Below the pieces are notes generated by a model, which had not been told where the DNA came from, made no database searches, and was given only the letters and a program-made list of their open reading frames with translations. A DNA stretch of 64,000 nt. It comes from Thalassospira povalilytica. GTDB taxonomy: Bacteria > Pseudomonadota > Alphaproteobacteria > Rhodospirillales > Thalassospiraceae. The stretch lies in assembly GCF_002844235.1 (NCBI RefSeq), contig NZ_PGTS01000009.1, positions 62,001 to 126,000 of the forward strand, written 5' to 3'. A program made the position numbers and the translations under genes. Each line of letters begins with the position of its first letter. The first letter of the stretch is position 1. Of this stretch, positions 26,313-35,477 are shown one piece after another.

Positions 26313-26869
26313 GGCAACCATCTCCGCCGATCGATATATTCGTCGGTCTTTTGCAGCAGTGTCTGCATATCGGCACCGCTGGCTTTCCATTTCTCTCTCT
26401 GGTCGGACAATTCGCGCAGGCGCTTGTCCCATGTTGGCACCAGCCAGGTTTCAATCGCACGACGGATACGGCCAGCAAGTCGCGGGCTGTGACCGTTCGT
26501 CGATACCGTAATCATCAGGTCACCGCGCTGTACCCGCGCTGGCGAAAAAAAATCACAGTATTCTTTGACGTCTTCGACATTGGCAATGGTGCCGACGGCC
26601 TTGGCAATGGCGGCAAGTTCGGCTGCCTTTTCTTCGCCAAGGTCGACAATGAACATGATCGATGCCGCATTGACATCGGCCGAATTCGGCAAATAGCGAT
26701 GCAGACGATCACCGGCCTGATCGACCAGTTCGGGTATTGGGTTTTCTGAATAAACGGTGACGTATTTTGCCCCATCACCGTCAAACTGGCGCAAACGGTT
26801 CAGGGTTGCCTGACCGTTCCCAACCAAAGCGACCGAAAGTCGCGTAAGGTCCAGATTGATGGGAAACAT
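26309..26869 (-). CDS. Siroheme-type precorrin-2 dehydrogenase (CysG N-terminal-like)
   Basis: The 186-residue protein resembles the NAD-binding N-terminal half of siroheme synthase CysG/Met8, which makes siroheme for sulfite reductase. The visible marks are MFPINLDLTRLSVALVGNG at the start, IANVEDVKEYCDFFSPA (the Asn-Asp-Cys segment of the family) and ISTNG-like TVSTNGHSPRLAGRIRR. The glycine-rich loop reads VGNGQATLNR instead of the usual GGGxVAxRK. It lacks the methyltransferase half. It is coupled to cysH by an ATGA overlap, which fits a role in assimilatory sulfate reduction. Confidence 0.85.
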   Translation of the reverse strand: MFPINLDLTRLSVALVGNGQATLNRLRQFDGDGAKYVTVYSENPIPELVDQAGDRLHRYLPNSADVNAASIMFIVDLGEEKAAELAAIAKAVGTIANVEDVKEYCDFFSPARVQRGDLMITVSTNGHSPRLAGRIRRAIETWLVPTWDKRLRELSDQREKWKASGADMQTLLQKTDEYIDRRRWLP

Positions 26870-27124
26870 CGTCGATCCTCTAAACGTAGTTTCTGGTTGT
26901 TGTCCATGACTATGGGTGTGGAAATGGAAATATTCAATACATTTTTTATGTGTTTTATATTTATACAACAGTTTATTTTGTGTTTATTAAGCATGGTAAT
27001 TTTTGATCCGAACGGCCACCTGCGCCCGTAAAGCTTTTCCTGCAATTTTTCGAAAAAGCCCCTATATTGGGCCAAATTCAGGCACATCTGTGCCCTTGAG
27101 AATAACGACCAAGAGAGCGTCCCG
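26870..27124. promoter_or_regulatory. AT-rich divergent promoter region between the sulfate genes and ctaA
   Basis: The stretch 26930-27010 is strongly AT-rich compared with its neighbours (runs such as attttttatg and tatatttatac). It separates the leftward siroheme/cysH operon from the rightward heme A synthase gene, so promoters for both must lie here. Several TATA-like hexamers are possible and I cannot choose one. Confidence 0.5.
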
Positions 27125-28180
27125 ATGCCAAGCAGTGCCGCCCCTGCCCTGTCCGATCACCCGACCACCGCCCCTGTTGCCCACAAGAATGTTGCCATCT
27201 GGCTTTTCGGGTGCGCGGCGATGGTCTTTATCATGGTGGTGATCGGTGGCCTGACCCGCCTGACAGAGTCGGGACTTTCAATCGTTGAATGGCGTCCGTT
27301 CACCGGCATTATCCCGCCGCTGAACGAAGCAGACTGGACCGCCCTTTATCAGCAATACAGCCAGTATCCCGAATTCCAGAAAATCAATGCCTGGATGTCG
27401 GTCGAAGATTTCAAATCGATCTTCTGGCTGGAATTCATCCATCGCCTTTGGGGTCGATTGATCGGGGTTGTGTTCTTTATTCCGTTCGTCTGGTTCCTGG
27501 CCAAAAAGTCGATTGATGGCACCACCAAGTGGAAACTGTGGGGCCTGTTCATTCTTGGTGGTCTTCAGGGACTGATGGGTTGGTACATGGTGATGAGCGG
27601 TCTGGTCGACCGCCCCGATGTCAGCCAGTACCGCCTGACCGCACATTTCGGGCTGGCACTTGTGATTTTCATCGCCCTTCTGTGGGTCGGACTGCAACAG
27701 TTTGCACCGCGTGCGATTGCCACAAATGCATCAAGGCGCAGTTGGCAGCTTTTGGGGCTTATTGTCTTTACCGCCCTTTCCGGCGGCTTTGTTGCCGGGC
27801 TTGATGCCGGATATGCCTTTAATACCTTCCCGCTGATGGACGGGCAACTGATCCCCGACGGGCTTTATGTGTTTGATCCGGTCTGGCTGGCCCCGTTCGA
27901 GGACCATATGACTGTGCAATGGGATCATCGCTGGTTGGCGAAACTGACCTTTGTCATGGTTCTGGTCTTCTGGTGGCGTGCGGGCAAATGGAACCTGACA
28001 TCTGATCAGCGCTTTGCCACACATCTGGTTCTGGCTGCGGCCTGCCTTCAGGTTGCGCTTGGCATTTCGACCCTGCTCAGTGTCATCTGGCTTCCGCTTG
28101 GCGTTGCACATCAGGCCGGGGCGGTGGTTCTGGTCGGCACGGCAACCTATGCCGCATACCGGTTACGTTCCGAGAACTGA
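27125..28180 (+). CDS. ctaA: Heme A synthase (COX15/CtaA)
   Basis: The 351-residue, eight-helix membrane protein converts heme O to heme A for aa3-type cytochrome oxidase. It has VVIGGLTRLTESGLSIVEW after the first helix, the His residues in FIHRLWGR, LTAHFGLAL, WDHRWLAK and VAHQAGA that ligate heme in this family, and MGWYMVMSGLV. Length and order are as expected for the alphaproteobacterial type. Confidence 0.95.
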   Translation: MPSSAAPALSDHPTTAPVAHKNVAIWLFGCAAMVFIMVVIGGLTRLTESGLSIVEWRPFTGIIPPLNEADWTALYQQYSQYPEFQKINAWMSVEDFKSIFWLEFIHRLWGRLIGVVFFIPFVWFLAKKSIDGTTKWKLWGLFILGGLQGLMGWYMVMSGLVDRPDVSQYRLTAHFGLALVIFIALLWVGLQQFAPRAIATNASRRSWQLLGLIVFTALSGGFVAGLDAGYAFNTFPLMDGQLIPDGLYVFDPVWLAPFEDHMTVQWDHRWLAKLTFVMVLVFWWRAGKWNLTSDQRFATHLVLAAACLQVALGISTLLSVIWLPLGVAHQAGAVVLVGTATYAAYRLRSEN

Positions 28181-28408
28181 TCAATATTGAACAAACAGTG
28201 CCGCGGGCTTTCATAATCGTGCTTTGCGGTCTATATAAAACGCTACGGCAATGGTTCTTTGCCATTGACCGAAAAGTACCTTTGACGGCACCGGCCGGCA
28301 CGGATGGATACCCGGACATCTTTCGGGGGCATCTGGCGTCACGGCCAATTGCCACAAAGGGAAAGTCAAATTGCCCAGGCTGAAATTTTCAGCCCCCAAG
28401 GAGGTTCC

Positions 28409-29842
28409 ATGACCGATCTTCGCACCACTGATAATCTGTTTTTCGCCAAGGGCGATCTTGATCGTGACCGGCTTGAATCACAGGTCAATGACGCGCTGGG
28501 TACCGCCGAAGACGGGGAACTGTTCCTGGAATATCGCCAGTCCGAAAGCCTCGTCTGGGACGACGGACGACTGCGCAGTGCGAATTTCGATACCGCCCAG
28601 GGTTTTGGCCTGCGTGCGGTTGCCGACGAAGCCACGGCCTTTTCCCATTCCAACGAATTGTCCAATGATGCGGTTGCGCGTGCCGCCGAAACCGTCAAGG
28701 CGGTCGGATCAGGTCGTTCGGGCAAGGTCGATTTGGGATCAATCGGCACCAATGTGTCGCTTTATTCCGATGTGAACCCGCTTGGCGAAGCAACGTTCGA
28801 GGCCAAGGTTGACCTTCTGGCCCAGATTGATGCCTATGCCCGGTCGCGTGATCCGCGCGTTGTTCAGGTTTCCGCATCGATTTCCGGCAACTGGCAGGCC
28901 GTGCAGATCTGGCGTTCGGGTGGGCAGCGCATTGGCGATATCCGCCCGCTGGTACGTTTCAATGTCTCGGTCGTTGTCAAACAGGGCGACCGCATGGAAA
29001 CCGGATCGCATGGCGAAGGCGGCCGGATCGGCTATGACGGTTTCTTTGATGAGAAAACCTGGAAAAAGGCCGTTGATGAATCGCTTCGTCAGGCTGTCGT
29101 GAACCTTGATTCCGTTGCCGCCCCTGCGGGTGAAATGACCGTGGTGCTTGGCCCGGGCTGGCCGGGCATTCTGCTGCACGAAGCCATCGGTCACGGGCTT
29201 GAGGGTGATTTTAACCGCAAGGGCACATCGGCCTTTGCCGGGCTGCTTGGTCAGCGCATTGCATCGCCGGGTGTCACGGTAGTTGATGACGGTACCATAA
29301 ATGATCGCCGCGGGTCGCTTTCCATTGATGATGAAGGCACACCGACCCAGCGCACCGTTTTGATCGAGGACGGTATCCTCAAAGGCTTTATGCAGGATCG
29401 CCTCAATGCGCGTCTGACCGGGGTGAAATCAACGGGTAACGGCCGTCGCCAATCCTATGCCCATGCGCCGATGCCGCGCATGACCAACACCTATATGCTG
29501 GGCGGTGACAAGGAACCCGAAGAAGTATTGGCGTCCGTCAAAAAAGGCATCTATGCCGTGAATTTCGGCGGTGGCCAGGTCGACATCACGTCGGGCAAAT
29601 TCGTATTTTCCGCATCGGAAGCCTACCTGATCGAAGACGGAAAGCTTGGCGCACCGGTCAAGGGCGCGACCCTGATCGGCAATGGCCCCGACAGCCTGAC
29701 CAAGGTTTCCATGATCGGCAATGACATGGCGCTTGATAACGGGATCGGCACCTGTGGCAAGGATGGACAGGGTGTGCCGGTTGGCGTTGGCCAGCCGACC
29801 TTGCGCATTGATGGCCTGACAGTGGGTGGGACCGCTGTCTGA
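28409..29842 (+). CDS. tldD: TldD metalloprotease
   Basis: The 477-residue protein is the TldD half of the TldD/TldE zinc protease, known for degrading unfolded peptides, processing microcin-type peptides and CcdA turnover. The catalytic HEAIGHGLE lies at about 257-262, and the glycine-rich C-terminal half contains NTYMLGG. A near-perfect AAGGAGGT ribosome-binding site fixes the ATG at 28409 over an upstream in-frame ATG at 28304. Its partner TldE/PmbA is not in the window. Confidence 0.95.
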   Translation: MTDLRTTDNLFFAKGDLDRDRLESQVNDALGTAEDGELFLEYRQSESLVWDDGRLRSANFDTAQGFGLRAVADEATAFSHSNELSNDAVARAAETVKAVGSGRSGKVDLGSIGTNVSLYSDVNPLGEATFEAKVDLLAQIDAYARSRDPRVVQVSASISGNWQAVQIWRSGGQRIGDIRPLVRFNVSVVVKQGDRMETGSHGEGGRIGYDGFFDEKTWKKAVDESLRQAVVNLDSVAAPAGEMTVVLGPGWPGILLHEAIGHGLEGDFNRKGTSAFAGLLGQRIASPGVTVVDDGTINDRRGSLSIDDEGTPTQRTVLIEDGILKGFMQDRLNARLTGVKSTGNGRRQSYAHAPMPRMTNTYMLGGDKEPEEVLASVKKGIYAVNFGGGQVDITSGKFVFSASEAYLIEDGKLGAPVKGATLIGNGPDSLTKVSMIGNDMALDNGIGTCGKDGQGVPVGVGQPTLRIDGLTVGGTAV

Positions 29843-30093
29843 TAATCCGGCCTGACTCATCCGGATGCAGGGGTTTTCGCCAATTTCTGCATCCGCAAGT
29901 ATAAGAAAACTATACAGACAAATCCAATCTCACCGGTCACCTGAATGGCTTCCATCGGCCCGTCATAGTTCATAATCTGTCTAAAGAAGATCAATAAGGT
30001 TTTGACGCGTCAGGGTTGAAGTTTGCCACCCGGCTTGATTGTCATGATCAAGTCGAGGCGGCCGTCACGATCCGAGAACATTTGGGGGAAAGC

Positions 30094-31563
30094 TTGAAGA
30101 CAAGCCGATGGCGGCACGGTTCTGCAATTGCAACCGTACTTGGCACGCTGGTAATGGGGGTTTCCGGTGCCAATGCCCAGCAAAGCGTTGATGTGCGCAC
30201 AGATGAAGCACGTCAGCTTTCGGACGATTTTGACCGCCTGCGAGACGCCACGGAACGTGCCAACCTGCTTTTGCGCACCGACGATGGCGGCGACATTACC
30301 TATGCCGATATTCTTGCCAATCCTGACGACATTGTTCTGAATTTCCGCTGGGCCAAGGCGCAATTGGCGCGCGGTGAAGTCCGTGGTGCTTCGGCAACCC
30401 TTGAACGCATTCTGGTTCTTGACCCGGATCTGGCGCCGGTGCGGCTTTACTACGCCATCGTGCTGTATCGTCTTGATAGTCTTGATGAGGCACGCGCACA
30501 GTTTGACCGTCTGCGCCAAATGGACATCTCGCCCGAGGTTGCCACCAACATCGACAGCTATGTTGATGCCATCGAAAGACGGCGCCAACGGCTTCGTCAG
30601 GCACTGACTGTCACGCTGGGTTCGCAAGTCGATAGCAACAGAAACTCGGCCCCGAATGATAAACAGCAGTTGGTGACCGGCACCCTGACAAACATCACAG
30701 CAAGTGGTGACAAACCGCAAAACGACATCGCCTATATCGGGGCGCTGCGTTACGATATCAGCTATGATCTTGGCTATCAGGAAGGGCACGAAGTCTTTGC
30801 CAGCGTAACCGGTTATGGCAGCGACCAGGTCAGGCTTGATTCCCTTGATCTTGGTTCGTTTTCTGTTGATGTCGGAACCCGTCTGCGCGGCGGTTACTGG
30901 ATGCTGACACCAAGTGTGAACCAGACCGTCCAATCGCTGAGCAAGGAAAAATACCTGACATCCCGTTCAGGACGGCTGCGCCTTGACTGGAACCCGCGCC
31001 CGTTTTTCAACCTCAATGGCGAAGTCAGTTATGCTGATGAGCGTTTTCAGAACACGAGTGAATCCAGTGCATTGCGCCTTCATTCCGGTCAACGCTATGG
31101 CAGCAGGCTGGGCACGAATTACAGCTGGCCCCCCAACAACCGCACCTCGTTTAACCTTTCTGCAGGTAAAAAGGAGGCTGCGCGCAACTATTACAGCTAT
31201 GACAGCTTGAGTGGCGAGTTGATCCATGCTTATCTGTTTGGTGGGGGAAGTTACATAAGTGGAAGTTTCCGCTATGGGATCGACCGGTATCGCGATCCGG
31301 ATTATCTGGTGACGGGCAATTCACCCCGCCACCGCATGGATCGCAGCGCACGGACAAGATTGACCTATGGCGCGCCTCTTTCACAAATACTGCCATCGGA
31401 TTTGTTTGGGGATAGTAATACGGCAAATCAGATTTATGACCTGCTTGCGCCAATCAACTGGTCGATCACAGGTGAATATCTGAACACTAAATCGAACATT
31501 CCCAACTATGAATACCACAATGCCAGGGCGCAGATTTATCTGACCCGGCGATGGGAGTTCTAG
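30094..31563 (+). CDS. Slam-like outer-membrane protein: TPR domain plus beta-barrel (surface lipoprotein assembly modifier family)
   Basis: The protein has 489 residues. A signal peptide (MKTSRWRHGSAIATVLG, cleavage near SGANA-QQ) is followed by TPR-like helices (LNFRWAKAQLARGEVRGASA, LERILVLDPDLAPVRLYYAI, LDSLDEARAQFDRL) to about residue 175. The rest is rich in alternating aromatic/polar strands and ends in ...YLTRRWEF, an outer-membrane beta-signal. This TPR-plus-barrel layout and length match Slam (DUF560) proteins, which pass lipoproteins or soluble hemophores across the outer membrane. The start is a TTG at 30094 with GGGGGAA upstream, chosen because it opens the signal peptide; a TTG at 30016 also exists. 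It is the first of three tightly linked genes. Confidence 0.8.
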   Translation: MKTSRWRHGSAIATVLGTLVMGVSGANAQQSVDVRTDEARQLSDDFDRLRDATERANLLLRTDDGGDITYADILANPDDIVLNFRWAKAQLARGEVRGASATLERILVLDPDLAPVRLYYAIVLYRLDSLDEARAQFDRLRQMDISPEVATNIDSYVDAIERRRQRLRQALTVTLGSQVDSNRNSAPNDKQQLVTGTLTNITASGDKPQNDIAYIGALRYDISYDLGYQEGHEVFASVTGYGSDQVRLDSLDLGSFSVDVGTRLRGGYWMLTPSVNQTVQSLSKEKYLTSRSGRLRLDWNPRPFFNLNGEVSYADERFQNTSESSALRLHSGQRYGSRLGTNYSWPPNNRTSFNLSAGKKEAARNYYSYDSLSGELIHAYLFGGGSYISGSFRYGIDRYRDPDYLVTGNSPRHRMDRSARTRLTYGAPLSQILPSDLFGDSNTANQIYDLLAPINWSITGEYLNTKSNIPNYEYHNARAQIYLTRRWEF

Positions 31564-31565
31564 TG

Positions 31566-33026
31566 ATGCTGAACAATGCGACCACCACCCTTCACCACCG
31601 GTTCAAACACCTCGTGCGCGGTGCTGCGCTTTGTGCCGTTTGTGCCCTGCCCCTGATGCAAGCAGCACCGGCCCGGGCCGAAGTCACCGTTGAAATGGCA
31701 GGCGTATCCGCCGCTGTTACCGGCGATGTGACACTTAACAAGGTAACAGGCGAAATCGGCATCCTTGTCGAAAGCGGCATGCCTGTCTATCTGGGCGACC
31801 GGATCATCACATCCCCCAATTCGGGAATGCAGATCCTGCTGCTTGACGAAACCGTTTTCACCATTGGTCCGGACAGCGACGTTGCCATTGACGAGTTTGT
31901 CTATGACCCTGCCACGGGCGATGGACGGATTGTTGCCGATATGGCGCGCGGGGTCATGCGGTTTGTCACCGGAAAAATTCCGCTAAATAACCCGTCGAGC
32001 ATGGATATCAACCTTCCGGTCGGCTCAATCGGCATCCGGGGAACCATCGGCCTGATCCGGTCGGTTTCGGTCGAACAGGCCAATGCAATTCTGCCGGGTT
32101 CTTTTGATACATCCGATCCCGACACCGCCAATCAGCAGATCTTTATGGCGGTCAATCAGGGCCCCGGCCTTGCACGTAACGACACAACATCGCGCCCGGG
32201 CGCCTTCGCTGTGACCGATCAGAATGGCAACAGTGAAAATATCACCGGGGAAAATTTCGGGGTGTTTGTTGGCAGCAACGTGGTGACAGAACCATCACGC
32301 TTCCCGCTTGGTGCGGCGAATTTTGACTTCTCGACCAATCTTGTTCGCACGGCATCGCGCAGCGATGATGACAGTGACGGCACCAGCAGTGGCACATCAA
32401 CATCAACCACCCAAAATGCTGCAGCGTCCTCGCAACAAACCGGCCTGACCGCTGGCCAGGCCCAACAGGCAAATGCACAAACCGGCTCGAACATGGTCGG
32501 CAGCATCGAAGTGGCTATGGCGCAACTTAGTGCAACATCCGCGTCAGGAGCCCAAAATGAAATCACCTCCATTTTGGGCAACATCGATACCGCGAGCAGC
32601 AGCAACAATAATAACAACAATAGCAACGATCCATTCACCTACGATGCATTGCGCCAGATCACCAGTGGTTCCGTGTCGACCGGCACGATCAATGTTGACG
32701 GAGCAGACGTGGATTACAGCTTCAGCTCGACAGTCGATTTCGCCAACCGGACAATTGCCGTCCTGTTTTCAAACATCACCCAGACTGGATCGGGCCTGAC
32801 CGGCAAGGCTGGTATTCTGGATGGCAGCTTCAATCCTTCGACCCTTGATTACACCAGCAGCTCGGGCAATGTTGAGTTTGCAAGCGGGGACTTCTCGTAC
32901 GACCCGAACTGTAGCGCTCTTGGCTGCAGCGCGACTGCCACATTCAAGGACGCCTACAATGTCGAATTCAATTTGTCGACCACGACCTACACTTCGGGGA
33001 CGGACGGCAGCGCGACACTGAACTAG
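31566..33026 (+). CDS. Secreted FecR-domain protein with low-complexity linker and beta-rich C-terminal region
   Basis: The protein has 486 residues. A Sec signal (cleavage near ARA-EV, about residue 38) lacks a lipobox. A FecR domain follows (about 45-190): GDRIITSPNSGMQILLLDETVFTIGP-type pattern, then VGSIGIRGTIG. A Ser/Thr/Gln/Asn-rich linker (about 255-355) contains SSSNNNNNNSND. The C-terminal 120 residues alternate polar and hydrophobic residues and carry a Cys pair (DPNCSALGCSA). They look like a small beta-barrel or sandwich, reminiscent of the barrel domains on Slam substrates. GGGAG precedes the ATG, which is 2 bp after the Slam-like gene. No FecI-type sigma gene is nearby, so this is not the iron-citrate system. 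Confidence 0.82.
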   Translation: MLNNATTTLHHRFKHLVRGAALCAVCALPLMQAAPARAEVTVEMAGVSAAVTGDVTLNKVTGEIGILVESGMPVYLGDRIITSPNSGMQILLLDETVFTIGPDSDVAIDEFVYDPATGDGRIVADMARGVMRFVTGKIPLNNPSSMDINLPVGSIGIRGTIGLIRSVSVEQANAILPGSFDTSDPDTANQQIFMAVNQGPGLARNDTTSRPGAFAVTDQNGNSENITGENFGVFVGSNVVTEPSRFPLGAANFDFSTNLVRTASRSDDDSDGTSSGTSTSTTQNAAASSQQTGLTAGQAQQANAQTGSNMVGSIEVAMAQLSATSASGAQNEITSILGNIDTASSSNNNNNNSNDPFTYDALRQITSGSVSTGTINVDGADVDYSFSSTVDFANRTIAVLFSNITQTGSGLTGKAGILDGSFNPSTLDYTSSSGNVEFASGDFSYDPNCSALGCSATATFKDAYNVEFNLSTTTYTSGTDGSATLN

Positions 33027-33062
33027 GCTGACGCAGGCTGTAATACGAAAACAGGACCAGAC

Positions 33063-35345
33063 ATGCGCCTGAGCAAAAACAGCCTGCTTCGCGTTCTTCA
33101 TTATCTGATTCCGTTGGGCATCCTGCTGACTTGCATCTTTTTGCGATGGCAGGATGTTCCATTCGTCGATCAGATGCGGATGAGTGTTTTTGACACCTAT
33201 CAGCGTATTGCACCGCGTCCTTTTGAAGATGTCGGGGTGCGTATCATCGATATCGACGAAAAAAGTCTTGAGGAACTGGGCCAATGGCCCTGGCCGCGCA
33301 CCCGGCTTGCCGGGCTGGTGTATCGGTTGCGTTCGGCAGGTGCACGAGTTGTCGGGTTTGATGTGGTCTTTGCCGAACCCGATCGGACGTCACCTGCGCG
33401 CGTGGTCAAGGACTGGCCCAAGGGTCGTGAGATCGGCGAAATCACGGCACTGGCCGAAAGCCTTCCTGATCATGACAGCCTGTTTGCCAAATTCATCCGC
33501 GGTACGGGACAGGTCGTCACAGCTATTCAACTTAGTACCAAAAAGCTTGAAACCCCGCCGCGCCAGATTGGCAATTTCAGTGTTTCCGGCGAAGCCGGGC
33601 GTCAGTTATCCGATTTCATCGCCGTATTGCCTGGGGCTGCGAAGAACCTTGATGTCATAGAAGAAGCCGCAAGCGGCAACGCACTGGTCAATGTTTCACC
33701 CGGTCAGGATGGGGTGGTCCGGCGGGTCCCGTTGCTGGCCGCACTTGACTATGACCTGCCCGCAATTGGCATGCCGATCTATCCGACCCTGTCGATGGAG
33801 ATGCTGCGCGTGCTGCAAGATGCACCGCGAACCATGAATGTCCGTCTTTCGGGCGCAAGCGGCAGTGCCCGCTGGACCCAGTCCGAAGGGGTCGAAGCCA
33901 TCCGCGTTGGCGCGGTCACCATCCCGACCGACTATGCCGGATATATGTGGGTGCATTTTACCGGTCATAAGCCCGAACGTTACATTTCAGCCGTTGATGT
34001 CATGACCGACAAGCTGCCAGCCGACAGCCTGCGTAACACATATGTTCTGATCGGCACCAGCGCAGCCGGGCTGCTTGATTTGCGCTCGACCCCGCTTGAC
34101 CGGGTTCTTCCCGGGGTCGAGGTCCATGCAGAAATGCTTGAACAGATGCTGCTTGGGCATTTTTTGACCCGCCCCTATTGGGCAGCGGAAAGCGAAAGCC
34201 TTGCCCTGCTTTTGATCGGTCTGTTTTTTGTGTTTGCGGTTCCGCGACTTGGTGCGGTCTGGCCAGCCGTGATTGGCGGCACCCTTGCATTTGGTGCGGC
34301 CGGTATTTCCTGGTGGGCATATGATGCCAAACTGCTGCTGATTGATCCGGTCTATCCGCTGGTCAGTTTGCTGGCAGTGTATCTTGCCACCAGTTCAATC
34401 GGCTTCATGCGGACCGAAGGCGAACGCCGCCAGGTGCGCACGGCATTTGGCAACTATTTGTCCCCGGCACTGGTCAATGAATTGTCGCGCCATCCCGAAC
34501 GCCTGAAACTGGGCGGTGAAACCCGCGACATGACATTGATGTTTTGTGATGTTCGCGGATTTACATCCATTTCCGAAGGTTTCAAATCAAATCCGCAAGG
34601 ATTGACACGCCTGATCAACCGGCTACTGACACCTTTGACCAAATGCATTCTCGATCGCGAAGGCACCATCGACAAATATATGGGCGACTGCATCATGGCA
34701 TTCTGGAATGCGCCGCTTGATGTTGAAAACCACGCCCATCATGCATGTGACAGTGCCCTTGCCATGCGACAAGCACTTGATGTTCTCAATACCGAACGCC
34801 TTGCCGAAGCCAAACGCGACAATGAACCTTTCCTGCCGCTGAATATCGGGATCGGGATCAATTGCGGGGATTGCCTGGTCGGCAATATGGGATCCGATCA
34901 GCGGTTTGATTATTCTGTGCTGGGCGATGCGGTCAATCTGGCGTCGCGCCTTGAAGGTCAGTCAAAGAATTACGGTGTTGATATCGTTCTGGGCGAAGAA
35001 GTCGCCAAACGGGTGGAAAACGATTTCGCCACCCTTGAACTTGACCTGATTGCGGTCAAAGGCAAAAGCGAAGCTGTCCACATCTTTGCACTGCTTGGTG
35101 ATGGCAAGCTGTGCCATACTGATGCATTCCGAAACTGTGCGGCTCTTCATAAATCCATGCTTGCGGCCTATCGCCAGCAACATTGGCAAGAGGCCGAAAA
35201 CCTGATTGCGCAATGTCGTCAGGCATCACGCGGTATTGGCGCGCTTGCAGGTCTGTATGACATGTATGCCGAGCGCATTGCCACATTCCGCACAAGCCCG
35301 CCGCCCGCCGACTGGAACGGGGTGTTTGTGGCAACCAGCAAATAG
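33063..35345 (+). CDS. CHASE2-domain adenylate/guanylate cyclase
   Basis: This 760-residue membrane protein has one N-terminal helix (about 10-27), a periplasmic CHASE2 sensor (about 35-350, with VRIIDIDEKSLEELGQWPWPR), three membrane helices (about 374-450) and a cytoplasmic class III cyclase domain. Metal-binding Asp496 is in MFCDVRGFT and Asp542 in DKYMGD. Lys538 in DKYMG and the VLGDAVNLASRLEG stretch indicate an active cyclase, more likely adenylyl. A short helical tail follows the catalytic domain. It starts 36 bp after the FecR-domain gene and is presumably the inner-membrane output of that operon. Confidence 0.9.
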   Translation: MRLSKNSLLRVLHYLIPLGILLTCIFLRWQDVPFVDQMRMSVFDTYQRIAPRPFEDVGVRIIDIDEKSLEELGQWPWPRTRLAGLVYRLRSAGARVVGFDVVFAEPDRTSPARVVKDWPKGREIGEITALAESLPDHDSLFAKFIRGTGQVVTAIQLSTKKLETPPRQIGNFSVSGEAGRQLSDFIAVLPGAAKNLDVIEEAASGNALVNVSPGQDGVVRRVPLLAALDYDLPAIGMPIYPTLSMEMLRVLQDAPRTMNVRLSGASGSARWTQSEGVEAIRVGAVTIPTDYAGYMWVHFTGHKPERYISAVDVMTDKLPADSLRNTYVLIGTSAAGLLDLRSTPLDRVLPGVEVHAEMLEQMLLGHFLTRPYWAAESESLALLLIGLFFVFAVPRLGAVWPAVIGGTLAFGAAGISWWAYDAKLLLIDPVYPLVSLLAVYLATSSIGFMRTEGERRQVRTAFGNYLSPALVNELSRHPERLKLGGETRDMTLMFCDVRGFTSISEGFKSNPQGLTRLINRLLTPLTKCILDREGTIDKYMGDCIMAFWNAPLDVENHAHHACDSALAMRQALDVLNTERLAEAKRDNEPFLPLNIGIGINCGDCLVGNMGSDQRFDYSVLGDAVNLASRLEGQSKNYGVDIVLGEEVAKRVENDFATLELDLIAVKGKSEAVHIFALLGDGKLCHTDAFRNCAALHKSMLAAYRQQHWQEAENLIAQCRQASRGIGALAGLYDMYAERIATFRTSPPPADWNGVFVATSK

Positions 35346-35477
35346 CTGACTTGCCAAAAGGCCGGTTTCGCAACACTGTGAATGAAAACAGGCAGTCTTG
35401 ATGGTGGCTGGAACATACAGGCCACTATCGGATTGCTTGCCACCTGCCTTGCGCCCCACCAATGTAACGAGGCCCTG

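Noticed and set aside
31566-35345. A classical FecI-FecR-FecA iron-signalling system
   Set aside because: There is no sigma factor and no TonB-dependent receptor; the partners are a Slam-like barrel and a CHASE2 cyclase instead.
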